DNA from: Thermocatellispora tengchongensis
GTDB taxonomy: Bacteria > Actinomycetota > Actinomycetes > Streptosporangiales > Streptosporangiaceae
Direction of reading: 5' to 3'
DNA length: 64,000 bases
Assembly: GCF_014202315.1 (NCBI RefSeq)
Contig: NZ_JACHGN010000016.1
Coordinates: forward strand, 1 to 64,000
This document shows positions 52,178 through 59,961 of this stretch, one piece after another. Position 1 is the stretch's first letter. Each line of letters begins with the position of its first letter. The translations under genes were made by a program, and so were the position numbers. The notes below the pieces were generated by a model. That model searched no databases. It saw only the letters and a list, made by a program, of their open reading frames with translations, and was not told the DNA's origin.

Positions 52178-53002
52178 TCAGGACTCCTTCGCGGCCAGCC
52201 GATTGACGGAATCGGCCCGCGTTGCCGGGGTCTCCGACTCACGCCGGGTGAGCACCAAGGGGCCGTCCTCGGTGATGGCCACCGTGTGCTCGGAGTGGGC
52301 GGTGCGCGAGCCGTCCGCCGACCGGATGGTCCAGCCGTCGGCGTCGTAGACGATCCGGTCGGTCGTGCGCGCGAACCAGGGTTCGAGCGCGAGGGTCAGG
52401 CCCGGCTGGAGCGTAAGACCGCGCCCCGCCCGGCCCTTGTTCGAAACGTGGGGCCCCTCGTGCATGGTGCGGCCGATGCCGTGACCGCCGAACTCGGTGT
52501 TGACCGGGTAACCGTAGTCGCGGGCCACCGCCCAGATGGCCGCCGAGATGTCACCCAGGCGGTTGCCCGGGCGCGCCGCCTCGATGGCCGCCTCCAGCGC
52601 TTCCTCGGTGGCGCGGACGAGCCGCAGGTCCTCCTCGGCGGGGGTCCCGACGATGACCGTGCGCGCCGAGTCGGCCGCCCAGCCGTCGATGCTGACCGCG
52701 ATGTCCGCGGTGAGCACGTCGCCGTCGCGCAGCGTGTAGTCGTGGGGCAGGCCGTGCAGGACGGCGTCGTTGACCGACAGGCAGATGACGTTGCGGAACG
52801 GGCCGCGTCCGAAGGACGGCGCGTAGTCCCAGTAGCACGACTCCGCCCCGCGCCGTTTGATCATGCCGCGCACGTGGTGCTCCAGGTCCAGGAGGTTGAC
52901 GCCCACGTCGGCGAGCCGGCCGACCTCGGAGAGCACCTCGGCGACGAAACGCCCGGCCACGTGCATGCGTTCGATCTCCGCAGGCGTCTTCAGTTCGATC
53001 AC
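52178..53002 (-). CDS. map: Methionine aminopeptidase, type I
   Basis: A 274-residue pita-bread metalloprotease that removes N-terminal Met. Metal ligands are visible as Asp in DIAVSIDGW, Asp in AADSARTV, His in FGGHGIGRTMHEGPHV, and Glu in ALEPWFA and TAHSEHTVAIT. It lacks the zinc-finger extension. Many actinomycetes have several map copies; this one sits divergent from a small XRE regulator with paired operators, so it may be a conditionally expressed second copy. Confidence 0.92.
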   Translation of the reverse strand: MIELKTPAEIERMHVAGRFVAEVLSEVGRLADVGVNLLDLEHHVRGMIKRRGAESCYWDYAPSFGRGPFRNVICLSVNDAVLHGLPHDYTLRDGDVLTADIAVSIDGWAADSARTVIVGTPAEEDLRLVRATEEALEAAIEAARPGNRLGDISAAIWAVARDYGYPVNTEFGGHGIGRTMHEGPHVSNKGRAGRGLTLQPGLTLALEPWFARTTDRIVYDADGWTIRSADGSRTAHSEHTVAITEDGPLVLTRRESETPATRADSVNRLAAKES

Positions 53003-53024
53003 GAAAACCTCACGTCAAGAGTGT

Positions 53025-53072
53025 CGGTATTACTATACCGCCACCCTAGCACTTGCCGGTAAAGTAATACCA
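53025..53072. promoter_or_regulatory. Two palindromic operators between map and the XRE regulator
   Basis: CGGTATTACTATACCG (53025-53040, perfect 6-base arms) and CGGTAAAGTAATACCA (53057-53072) align as two copies of one 16-base site 32 bases apart, about three helical turns. They fill the 86-base divergent region, and the second may overlap a -10 box (TAATAC) of the regulator gene. Confidence 0.7.
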
Positions 53073-53088
53073 GCCCTATCCTGGGGGC

Positions 53089-53358
53089 ATGGTCCGCCAA
53101 CCGCTCACCCCTGAACAGATCGAAGCCGGCAGGCGTCTCGGCGCCCTGCTGCGTCAGGCGCGAGCGGGACGCGATCTAGCGGAAGTCGCGCACGCCGCCG
53201 GCATCTCGCCGGAAACCCTGCGCAAGATCGAGACCGGACGTCTGCCGTCCCCCGGATTCGGCACGATCGTCTGCCTCGGCGAGGCGCTCAACGTGCCGCT
53301 TCAGGAGTTGGCGGCCACCTGGCGCGGCAGCGACCTGCCACTGGAAGCCGCCTCGTAG
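53089..53358 (+). CDS. Small XRE-family helix-turn-helix regulator
   Basis: An 89-residue protein that is essentially one lambda-repressor domain (LGALLRQARAGRDLAEVAHA, AGISPETLRKIETGRLPSPG, then FGTIVCLGEALNVPLQELA). It starts 17 bases after the second operator and is divergent from map, so autoregulation with joint control of map is the simple model. Confidence 0.87.
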   Translation: MVRQPLTPEQIEAGRRLGALLRQARAGRDLAEVAHAAGISPETLRKIETGRLPSPGFGTIVCLGEALNVPLQELAATWRGSDLPLEAAS

Positions 53359-53469
53359 CCGCTGCTCCGCCCGCCCGCAAAGCCACGGCGGACCGGCCGG
53401 TGGTCTCTCATCCAGCACCCGCGCCACCGCGCCCGTCCAGCCCCCGCCCTAAGACCGGCCCGACGCCGA

Positions 53470-54048
53470 TCACCCCAGTGACGCAGTTGCCGCACGCAGG
53501 TCTTGCAGGGCGGCCAGCGCATGGTGCGCGAGCCCTCGGGCGTCATCACGATCGCTTTCGGACCACTGGGCGTAGCCCCGCTTGAAGGCAAGCACTCCCA
53601 GCTCGGCCGCGAGGTGCGCGGTCGGGTCCGGCACGCCGCGGGCGACGAGCGCGGCGGTCATGGCGGCGGCCAGACCGACGCTCTTGAGGGCGTCTCGCTC
53701 CTGAAGTTCGGTGCTGGCCGCTACGGCCGCTTTCAGGCGGGGGGCGAGTTCGCGGCTCGCCGGCCCCAAGGCGGTGGATGCGCGTTCGAGACCGGCTGCG
53801 ACCGCCTGGAGCGGGCTGGCGTCGGCGGGCGCCTCGGCGATCCCCTCGGCGAGCAGCCGGCTCAGGGTCTCCTGGCCGGCGACCAGCAGCTCACGCTTGT
53901 CGGAGAAGTGCCGGAAGAAGGTGCTCTTGGTGACGCCGGCGCGCTCGGCGATCTGAGCCACCGTCGTGGCGTCGTAGCCCTGCTCGATGAACAGATCGAC
54001 GGCCGCGACGACGAGTCGCTGGGGCGTGTCCGGTTGCCATCGGGCCAT
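53470..54048 (-). CDS. TetR-family regulator
   Basis: A 192-residue repressor. The N-terminal helix-turn-helix is VVAAVDLFIEQGYDATTVAQ and IAERAGVTKSTFFRHFSDKR; the rest is an all-helical ligand domain. The usual family start (MARW) is ATG 54048; ATG 54057 and 54060 are in-frame alternatives that would begin right at the operator and suggest a leaderless transcript. It is divergent from a reductase gene, with two strong palindromes between them. Confidence 0.9.
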   Translation of the reverse strand: MARWQPDTPQRLVVAAVDLFIEQGYDATTVAQIAERAGVTKSTFFRHFSDKRELLVAGQETLSRLLAEGIAEAPADASPLQAVAAGLERASTALGPASRELAPRLKAAVAASTELQERDALKSVGLAAAMTAALVARGVPDPTAHLAAELGVLAFKRGYAQWSESDRDDARGLAHHALAALQDLRAATASLG

Positions 54049-54061
54049 GAACGACATCATA

Positions 54062-54119
54062 GGTGATGGGACAAGTGTCCCGTCACCGGTGTATGGTGAT
54101 GGGACAATGGTCCCATCAC
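54062..54119. promoter_or_regulatory. Two TetR operators
   Basis: Site 1 (54062-54087) has arms GGTGATGGGACA and TGTCCCGTCACC (one mismatch). Site 2 (54096-54119) has perfect arms GTGATGGGAC and GTCCCATCAC around four bases. Starts are about 33 bases apart. They occupy the space between the divergent TetR and reductase genes and must be the repressor's sites. Confidence 0.82.
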
Positions 54120-54133
54120 TTCGGGAGAGCTCC

Positions 54134-55015
54134 ATGCACGTCTTCGTCACGGGCGGTACCGGCACCATCGGCTCCGCCGTCGCCACCGAACTCCTCGCCA
54201 ACGGTCACACCGTTCTCGCGCTGGCCCGCTCGGACAAGTCCGCGCAGGCCCTCACGGACGCCGGCGCCCAGGTGCTGCGCGGGCAGCTCGCCGACCTCGA
54301 CGTCCTGCGGGCCGGCGCCGCACAGTCCGACGGCGTGATCAGCCTGGCCTTCGGCACCGACTACAGCACCGAAGAGGCCGTCGCGCGGTCGGTCGCCGAG
54401 GAGAGCGCCGCTCTCGCCGCTCTGGGCGAGGAGTTGCTCGGCAGCGATCGTCCGCTGGTCACGGTCTCGGGCACGCCCTGGGTGCCGGGCCGCGTGTCCA
54501 CCGAGGCCGACCCCGTGTCGACCGAGGGACCGGTGGGCGGTCGCGGCCGTTCGGTCAACGCGGTGCTGGATCTGGCGTCACGCGGTGTGCGCAGCGTGGC
54601 CGTCCGCATGCCGCGCACGGTCCACATCGAGGGCAAGGGCGGATTCGCCGGCCTGTTGACGGAGCAGGCGCGCCGCACCGGCGTGTCCGGCTACCCCGGC
54701 GACGGCACCCAGCGCTGGCCGGCCGTGCACGCGCTCGACGCGGCGGTCCTGTTCCGGCTGGCCCTTGAGTCGGCACCCGCCGGGACGGCCTGGCACGCCG
54801 TGGCCGACGAGGGCGACGCGGTACGAGACATCGCCACCGTCATCGGCCGGCGACTCGGCCTGCCGGTCAAGCCGGTGCCGCAGGAGAACTTCGGCCCATT
54901 CGGCCCGATCTTCGCGATGGACCAGCCGTCCTCCAGCGCCTACACCCGCGAGGTCCTCGGGTGGCAGCCCACCCATCCCAGCCTCCTGGAGGACCTGGAG
55001 AACATCCAGCCCTGA
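54134..55015 (+). CDS. NAD(P)-dependent epimerase/reductase (extended SDR)
   Basis: A 293-residue Rossmann protein. TGGTGTIGSAVATELL is the glycine motif. The active-site Tyr is replaced in the usual YxxxK region, so an atypical SDR or a binding-only role is possible. The C-terminal half resembles atypical SDR5 members of TetR-controlled pairs. The ATG follows GGGAGAG. Expression should be relieved when the divergent TetR binds its ligand. Confidence 0.83.
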   Translation: MHVFVTGGTGTIGSAVATELLANGHTVLALARSDKSAQALTDAGAQVLRGQLADLDVLRAGAAQSDGVISLAFGTDYSTEEAVARSVAEESAALAALGEELLGSDRPLVTVSGTPWVPGRVSTEADPVSTEGPVGGRGRSVNAVLDLASRGVRSVAVRMPRTVHIEGKGGFAGLLTEQARRTGVSGYPGDGTQRWPAVHALDAAVLFRLALESAPAGTAWHAVADEGDAVRDIATVIGRRLGLPVKPVPQENFGPFGPIFAMDQPSSSAYTREVLGWQPTHPSLLEDLENIQP

Positions 55016-55157
55016 GACCTCCCCACCCGCCGCAGGGGGTGAGCCGGCCGCCGCCCCAGCAGATCCTGGCCGACGGTGTACGCACTGTTCCGGCGCTTCC
55101 AGTCCACCGACCCGAGCAGAAGGTCTCAGAACCGCCCTTTCACGGCCCTCGAAAAAG

Positions 55158-55176
55158 TGATATCACCTTAATATCA
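55158..55176. promoter_or_regulatory. Palindrome upstream of the GPP34 gene
   Basis: TGATAT and ATATCA flank seven bases (CACCTTA). This AT-rich palindrome stands out in GC-rich DNA and lies about 45 bases before the chosen start, consistent with a PadR/GntR-type operator. No matching regulator gene is adjacent. Confidence 0.5.
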
Positions 55177-55220
55177 AGATGGGGGGACGGACGATCAGCA
55201 AGAAAGAGGAGCCAGGGCGG

Positions 55221-55865
55221 ATGGAGACGCGAGTGAAGCAGGGTGAGTCACTGGCCCGATCGGCCTTCCTGCTGGCCTTCGACCTGCGGAAGGGGAAGCT
55301 GACCCAGCGGGGCGGGCTGGGTTACCTGCTGCGCGCGGCCACCCTCGCCGAGTTGCTGCTGGCGGGCAACCTGGAGGACGACTCGGGCAAGGCGCGCGCT
55401 CTCACCGCCCCGGCCGCCGAGCCGGGCTCTCTGCGGGCCGTGGTCTGGGAGCAGATTTCGAACTCGCCGCCCCGCTCGTGGTGGTGGTGGGTGCAGAAGC
55501 ACAACGGCAAGGCGGTCCGCGTGGTACGCGACGAGCTGGCGGCCGCCCGGGTGATCAGCGTGGAGCGGCGCCGGATCCTGCTGTTCCCGGTCGAGCGGAT
55601 CAGGCTGCGCAAGACGTACCTGTCGCGCAGGCTGGCCGAGCGCGTCGGCGGGGCCATCCGCGGCGGCCGGCCGGTCGGGCACCTGGACCAGGACGTCCGT
55701 GTCCTGGCGGCGCTGGCCACGGCGGCCCGGCTCAAGACGGTGGTTCCCTCCTGGCGGGAGATGCGTCTGCGCCAGGACCGGATCCAGCAGATGTCCGCGC
55801 CCGTCGAGCCGATCGCGACCGCATTGCGCAAGAGCGTCGAGGCGAGCGGGGAGTACACCACTTGA
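55221..55865 (+). CDS. GPP34 (Golgi phosphoprotein 3-like) family protein
   Basis: A 214-residue helical protein of the GPP34/GOLPH3-like family that is common in actinomycetes. Landmarks are ARSAFLLAFDLRKGKL, LGYLLRAATLAELLLAGNL, and RRILLFPVERIRLRKTYL. The eukaryotic protein binds phosphoinositides; the bacterial role is not established. I choose ATG 55221 after GAGGAG rather than the in-frame ATG 55179, which has no ribosome binding site. It is followed by decayed ABC genes. Confidence 0.8.
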   Translation: METRVKQGESLARSAFLLAFDLRKGKLTQRGGLGYLLRAATLAELLLAGNLEDDSGKARALTAPAAEPGSLRAVVWEQISNSPPRSWWWWVQKHNGKAVRVVRDELAAARVISVERRRILLFPVERIRLRKTYLSRRLAERVGGAIRGGRPVGHLDQDVRVLAALATAARLKTVVPSWREMRLRQDRIQQMSAPVEPIATALRKSVEASGEYTT

Positions 55866-55877
55866 CCACGTCGTTGA

Positions 55878-56663
55878 GAGCGCCGGCCCGCGCCATCGAG
55901 CACATGTTCTCCCGCGACGACGATCGTCATGGGTGTGCTCCAGGCCGATTCCGGCTCGGTGAGCTGGCAGGGCCGCTCGCTCGGCCACGACGACCGGCGC
56001 CGCTTCGGCTACATGCCGGAAGAGCGTGGCCATTACCAGAAGATGCGGGTCGCCGAGCAGATCGAATACTTCGGCCGCCTGCACGGAATGAGCGCCGAGG
56101 CCGCCAAGGAGGCCACCGAGGACCTCATGGAGCGGCTGGGCGTGGCCGAGCGCAGGAACGACCCGGTGCAGGCGCTCTCGCTGGGCAACCAGCAGCGTGT
56201 GCAACTGGCGGTGGCGCTGGTGCACGACCCCGAGGTGCTGGTGCTGGACGAGCCGTTCTCCGGGCTCGACCCGATCGCGGTGGACGTGCTGGCCACCGCT
56301 CTGCAGGAGCGGTGCAGGGGCGGGGTGCCGGTGATCTTCTCCAGCCACCAGTTGGACCTGGTCGAGCGGCTGTGCGACTCGGTCGGCATCGTGGCCGCCG
56401 GGCGGATGGTGGCCACGGGCACGGTGGCCGGCCTGCGCTCGGCCGAAAACGACGCGCTGCGGGTGGTCGTCCGCGATCCCGCCCATGGCTGGGCGGACGG
56501 CCTGCCCGGCACGGTCACCGTGGCCGGTGACCGGCACACTCTGCGTACGACGTACGGCGACGACCAGGAGATCCTGCGCCGCGCCATCAAGGCCGGGCAC
56601 GTCGAGCACTTCGGCCACGAGCGGCCGACCCTCACCGAGATCTTCAAGGAGGCCGTGGCGTGA
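55878..56663 (+). pseudogene. ABC transporter ATPase lacking its N-terminus and Walker A
   Basis: An open frame from ATG 55929 encodes 244 residues that begin in the middle of a NatA-type ATPase (MGVLQADSGSVSWQGRSLGH). The Q-loop, signature (ALSLGNQQRVQLAVAL), Walker B (VLVLDEPFSGLD) and H-loop (FSSHQLDLVERL) are intact. About 45-50 residues, including the GPNGAGKT loop, are absent. In-frame sequence upstream to the stop at 55875 (ending PATTIV) does not restore it. Without Walker A it cannot bind ATP normally, so I call it a decayed gene. Its end still overlaps a permease start codon. Confidence 0.82.
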
Positions 56664-56738
56664 ACGGGTTGATGCTGGTCGCCGCTCTTCATGATGCTCA
56701 TCGGCCAGGTCGGGATGGTGCCCGCTGAGTCAGGATGA
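56660..56738 (+). pseudogene. Scar of the cognate ABC permease gene
   Basis: GTG 56660 overlaps the ATPase stop, and the first eight codons (NGLMLVAA region) look like a permease start. A second frame then gives LFMMLIGQVGMVPAESG, a piece of an internal membrane helix, and stops. Nearly the whole permease has been deleted with loss of frame. Confidence 0.65.
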
Positions 56739-56832
56739 GACCTCTCACCGGCCGGTGTAGCCACCGATCGTCAGATGTTCGTGCGTGGTCGCGGTGGTGT
56801 GCCCGATCGGCCGGTTGAGCGCTGCCCGTGCG

Positions 56833-57480
56833 CTACAGCGGTCCGGACTCGCCGAGCCGGCGCATGACGTCGTCCACTTGGTCGCGTGTCAGCGGGCGGA
56901 CGGGCAGCGGGCGCGCGGCCTCGGCGCGCAGCCCGTCGAGGAGAAAGCCGATGCTGCGCCGCCACGCGTCCGGTGCGGTGTCGGCGGTGTGCCGGACCAG
57001 CATGGCGGTCGACCAGAACACGAAGAGCATGTCCTCTCGGGTGAAGTCGGCGCGCAGTGCGCCGGCCCGCTGGGCCCGCTCGATGATCTCGCGTTCGCGC
57101 TCCTCGGCGACCCGGCACACGACGGCGAGTTGCTCGGCCGCGTACCGGCGGGAGATCACGTCGTTGAGGGCGGGGTCGGACGCCTGGATCCGGGAGACGT
57201 CCTCGACGTAACCGGCGAACCCCTCCCACGGGTCCTCGCAGGCCAGCGCCCGCTCCGCCGCCTCGCCCAGGGCGGCGATGGCGAGGTCGGGCATGACCGC
57301 GTCGATCAGCCCCTCGCGTGAGCCGAACCGGTGGTACACGGTGCCCTTGCTCACCCCGGCACGCTTGGTGATCTCCTCCAGGGGTGCGTGCAGCCCTTTC
57401 TCGCGGAAGACCTCGACGGCGGCGGCCTTGAGTTTCTCGACGTTGCGGCGTGCGTCCGCGCGCAGCTCGGCCTGTGCCAT
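56833..57480 (-). CDS. TetR-family regulator
   Basis: A 215-residue repressor with an N-terminal helix-turn-helix (LKAAAVEVFREKGLHAPLEE, ITKRAGVSKGTVYHRFGSRE) and a C-terminal TetR_C domain including FVFWSTAMLVRHTADTAPDAW. It is divergent from a small peptide gene and a DsbA-family oxidoreductase, with an inverted repeat between them, so it probably represses that unit and itself. Confidence 0.9.
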   Translation of the reverse strand: MAQAELRADARRNVEKLKAAAVEVFREKGLHAPLEEITKRAGVSKGTVYHRFGSREGLIDAVMPDLAIAALGEAAERALACEDPWEGFAGYVEDVSRIQASDPALNDVISRRYAAEQLAVVCRVAEEREREIIERAQRAGALRADFTREDMLFVFWSTAMLVRHTADTAPDAWRRSIGFLLDGLRAEAARPLPVRPLTRDQVDDVMRRLGESGPL

Positions 57481-57509
57481 CCAGCCTCTCCTCCGATTTT
57501 GACGCTGCC

Positions 57510-57550
57510 CCCAAGTTTAGTGCTAAGCTGCTGCCAAAGCAGAACTTGGG
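57510..57550. promoter_or_regulatory. Inverted repeat in the TetR/DsbA divergent promoter
   Basis: CCCAAGTT (57510-57517) and AACTTGGG (57543-57550) are perfect inverted arms 25 bases apart. Between them lies a near-symmetric core (tttagtgctaagc). The arrangement fits a wide TetR operator or two half-overlapping sites. Confidence 0.55.
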
Positions 57551-57578
57551 ACACGCGTCAAGATAGGTGGTGGGTCCG

Positions 57579-57695
57579 GTGGACACCGCAGAAGCGCAGG
57601 TCAGCGAGGTATCCGAGGCTCAGGAGAAGCCCGCCGGCCTCATCCTGATCGACGCCGGCGGCGACGTCTGCGCCATCGACGGCACCGGCTGCTGA
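57579..57695 (+). CDS. Small two-cysteine peptide upstream of the DsbA gene
   Basis: A 38-residue frame from GTG 57579 (GTG 57567 and 57570 are alternatives). Its acidic N-terminal half (VDTAEAQVSEVSEAQEKP) is followed by a hydrophobic strand and a C-terminal AGGDVCAIDGTGC that ends on Cys. It lies between the TetR operator and the DsbA-family gene, 18 bases before its ATG and on the same strand. The leader-plus-Cys-core layout is like a peptide precursor, and a disulfide between the two Cys could be made by the adjacent oxidoreductase. I recognise no family; coding is plausible but unproven. Confidence 0.45.
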   Translation: MDTAEAQVSEVSEAQEKPAGLILIDAGGDVCAIDGTGC

Positions 57696-57713
57696 GCGAG
57701 GCGGGAGATCATC

Positions 57714-58355
57714 ATGAAGATCGAAGTCTGGTCCGACTTTGTCTGCCCGTGGTGCTACATCGGCCGGCGGCGGCTGGAGAAGGCGCTCGCCCGGTACGAA
57801 CGCGCCGACGAGGTCGAGGTGATCTGGCGCGGCTTCCAGCTCGACCCCACCCAGCGGCGCGGTGAGAACATCCCCACCGTCGAGATGCTCTCCACCAAGT
57901 ACGGCGTCACCCCGCAGCAGGCCAAGGCGATGAACGACAAGGTCAGCGCGCTGGCCGCGGAGGAAGGGCTGACGTACCACCTGGACGACGCCCTCACCGC
58001 CAACACCTTCGACGCGCACCGCCTCGCCTGTTTCGCCGCCACCCGCGGCCTGGGCGATGCGATGCACGAACGGCTGCAGCGCGCCGCTCTGACCGACGGC
58101 GAGGCCATCGACGACGTGGACACGCTGACTCGGCTGGCCACCGAGGTCGGGCTGCCGTCCGACGCGACACGCACCGTCCTGGACGGCGACGCCTACGCCG
58201 AAGACGTACGAGCCGACATTCAGGAAGCCCAGGCGCTCGGTGTGCGCGGCGTACCGTTCTACGTCATCGACCGCACCTATGGCATCTCGGGTGCTCAGCC
58301 GGTCGAGGTGATCCTCGACGCCCTGCACAGGGCGTCGTCCGCGCTCGCGTCCTGA
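57714..58355 (+). CDS. DsbA-family oxidoreductase, FrnE-like
   Basis: A 213-residue thioredoxin-fold protein. The active site CPWC lies in SDFVCPWCYIGRRRLEKAL near the N-terminus. The cis-Pro loop is GVRGVPFYVIDRTYGISGAQ, and an alpha-helical insertion lies between. There is no signal peptide, so it is cytoplasmic, like FrnE-type isomerases that act on small molecules or in disulfide stress. It is controlled with the small Cys peptide by the divergent TetR regulator. Confidence 0.9.
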   Translation: MKIEVWSDFVCPWCYIGRRRLEKALARYERADEVEVIWRGFQLDPTQRRGENIPTVEMLSTKYGVTPQQAKAMNDKVSALAAEEGLTYHLDDALTANTFDAHRLACFAATRGLGDAMHERLQRAALTDGEAIDDVDTLTRLATEVGLPSDATRTVLDGDAYAEDVRADIQEAQALGVRGVPFYVIDRTYGISGAQPVEVILDALHRASSALAS

Positions 58356-58590
58356 CCCCGGCACCGGCACGCGGCAACGAGGCTGGTCCGACGCACCCCC
58401 GCCCTCGCCTCCGCCACGCGATGGGAACATGTGGCGACGCTCGGCTCAGGCGTTCAGGGGTTCGACCGGATGGCGCCGGCGGAGGAGGCGATCTCGTCGG
58501 CGTCGGGTTCGAGGATCTCGACGGTGATCTTGAACGGCTCACCGCATCACCACCGCGGGTGAACCGGCGGGCACCCCCGGCCGTCCGGCG
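58356..58590. other. Degenerate stretch without an intact gene
   Basis: No frame here is complete. A minus-strand segment around 58465-58540 reads KITVEILEPDADEIASSAGAI, which looks like real coding sequence cut at both ends. It fits the general gene decay in this part of the window. Confidence 0.4.
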
Positions 58591-58797
58591 CTTTCGGCAT
58601 CGAGCGACTTTCCCGAAGCCGTGGAACTCGTGACGCGGCTGTACGACCAGTTCGGGTTCGACACCGTCGACAACAGCCCGCTCAGCGAGTCGTGGCGCAG
58701 CGCTCCCGGTCAACCCGCGTGGTTCGCGCACGAGCACCAGGCCCGTGCCGAACTGATCGCCAACCTTGCCAGGGCGCGACGGATCATCGTGAGGTGA
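58591..58797 (+). pseudogene. C-terminal remnant of an NADPH-F420-reductase-like oxidoreductase
   Basis: The frame ending at TGA 58795-58797 encodes FPEAVELVTRLYDQFGFDTV, then NSPLSESWRSAPGQPAWFAH and LIANLARARRI. This is the C-terminal end of NAD(P)-binding F420-reductase-like proteins. The Rossmann domain that should precede it is missing. There is no start codon with a ribosome binding site, so it is a fragment. Confidence 0.65.
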
Positions 58798-58821
58798 GTC
58801 TGTCCCTGGAGCCAACCTCCG

Positions 58822-59823
58822 TCACGACCTGCATCCGCACGAGCCGATGCGCTGCTCCATGGCATCGAGGCGCCCTGCGACGATCACGCCGAGGCCGGAC
58901 AGCCAGTCCTGGAAGCGTTCCGGCCAGGTGTCCACCGCGTGACCGGTGCTGCTGAGCCCGAAGCCGTGGCCGCCGCTGGGATAGACGTGCGCCTCGACCG
59001 GACGACCGGCCGCCTGCCACGCCTCGATCAGCCGCATCGTGTCGGCGAAACAGAGCGAATCGTCCGCGGCCACCGTGGTGAACAGCGGGGGCGCCTGCTC
59101 AGGGACGGGTACGTGGCTGTAGCCGCCATAAACGCACGCGACGAAGTCCGGGCGCTCGCGCGTTTGCGCGGAGACCGCCGCCCCCGCCGACAGGTAGGCG
59201 CCGGCCGAGAACCCGATCACCCCGACCCTGCCGGGATCGATCCGCCACTCGCCGGCGCGCTCCCGCAGCAGCGCGATCGCACGCCGAAGGTCGTCCAGCG
59301 CGAGGGCGGGAACCCCTCGCGTCACGTCGGCGACGGAGCCGGCCGGCGACTCGCCGGTTCGTGCCGCCGCGAAGATGGACACGAAGGATGTGGCGAAGTC
59401 GGACTGCGCGGGCCCGCTGTCCTTGAGACGGTACTTCAGCAGGAACGCCGCGACGCCCCGTCGCCGCAGCCACTCGGCGACGTCGCTGCCCTCGTTGTCC
59501 ATGGACAGCATGAAGAACCCGCCGCCCGGTGCCACGATGACGGCCGCCCCGGTGGCGGCGGCCGGTTCGGGCAGGTAAGGCGTGATGGTCGGCACCACGA
59601 CGTTGCGGATGCGGAGCCCGCCGGTCACGGGATCCTTGAACGCCTGCTCACGGTGTGTCCAGTCCTCGGAGCCGGGTGCGGCATGCGGCCACAGAGGGAT
59701 CGCGTCATCGCTCACCGGGGAGTCGAAGGTCTCGGCGGCGGCGGCGGCGTCGAGCACGGCCTTCACGGCCTCCTCCGGCGGCTCGACAGGCGGAGCGCTC
59801 GTCTGGGACGCGTTGGTGGTCAT
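58822..59823 (-). CDS. Alpha/beta hydrolase (esterase/acetyl-xylan-esterase-like)
   Basis: A 333-residue hydrolase of the BD-FAE/Axe-like group: oxyanion segment VIVAPGGGFFMLSMDNEG, nucleophile Ser in GVIGFSAGAYLS, Asp in VAADDSLCF and His in YPSGGHGFGL. There is no signal peptide. AAGGAGA lies 12 bases before ATG 59823, slightly far. Near a rhamnosidase and a beta-glucosidase remnant, it may de-acylate plant-derived sugars or glycosides. Confidence 0.85.
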   Translation of the reverse strand: MTTNASQTSAPPVEPPEEAVKAVLDAAAAAETFDSPVSDDAIPLWPHAAPGSEDWTHREQAFKDPVTGGLRIRNVVVPTITPYLPEPAAATGAAVIVAPGGGFFMLSMDNEGSDVAEWLRRRGVAAFLLKYRLKDSGPAQSDFATSFVSIFAAARTGESPAGSVADVTRGVPALALDDLRRAIALLRERAGEWRIDPGRVGVIGFSAGAYLSAGAAVSAQTRERPDFVACVYGGYSHVPVPEQAPPLFTTVAADDSLCFADTMRLIEAWQAAGRPVEAHVYPSGGHGFGLSSTGHAVDTWPERFQDWLSGLGVIVAGRLDAMEQRIGSCGCRS

Positions 59824-59961
59824 GATGTCGGGGGTCTCCTTCTGCTGGTGACGTGCATCGGTGCCCGGTACCGCCGGCAGGTCCTCGATCACGGCGATGA
59901 TCTCCCGCGCGATGGGCCTCGGCCTGGACCAGGAGCTTTCCGGCCGGGTCGTACGGTGTCG

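Noticed and set aside
55929-56663. Complete ABC ATPase starting at ATG 55929
   Set aside because: The protein would begin after the P-loop. No alternative upstream start in frame supplies Walker A, because a stop lies at 55875.
56739-56832. Short minus-strand frame ending HEHLTIGGYTGR, suggestive of a mobile-element protein tail
   Set aside because: It is too short and matches nothing I can name. No start, inverted repeats or target duplication is visible.
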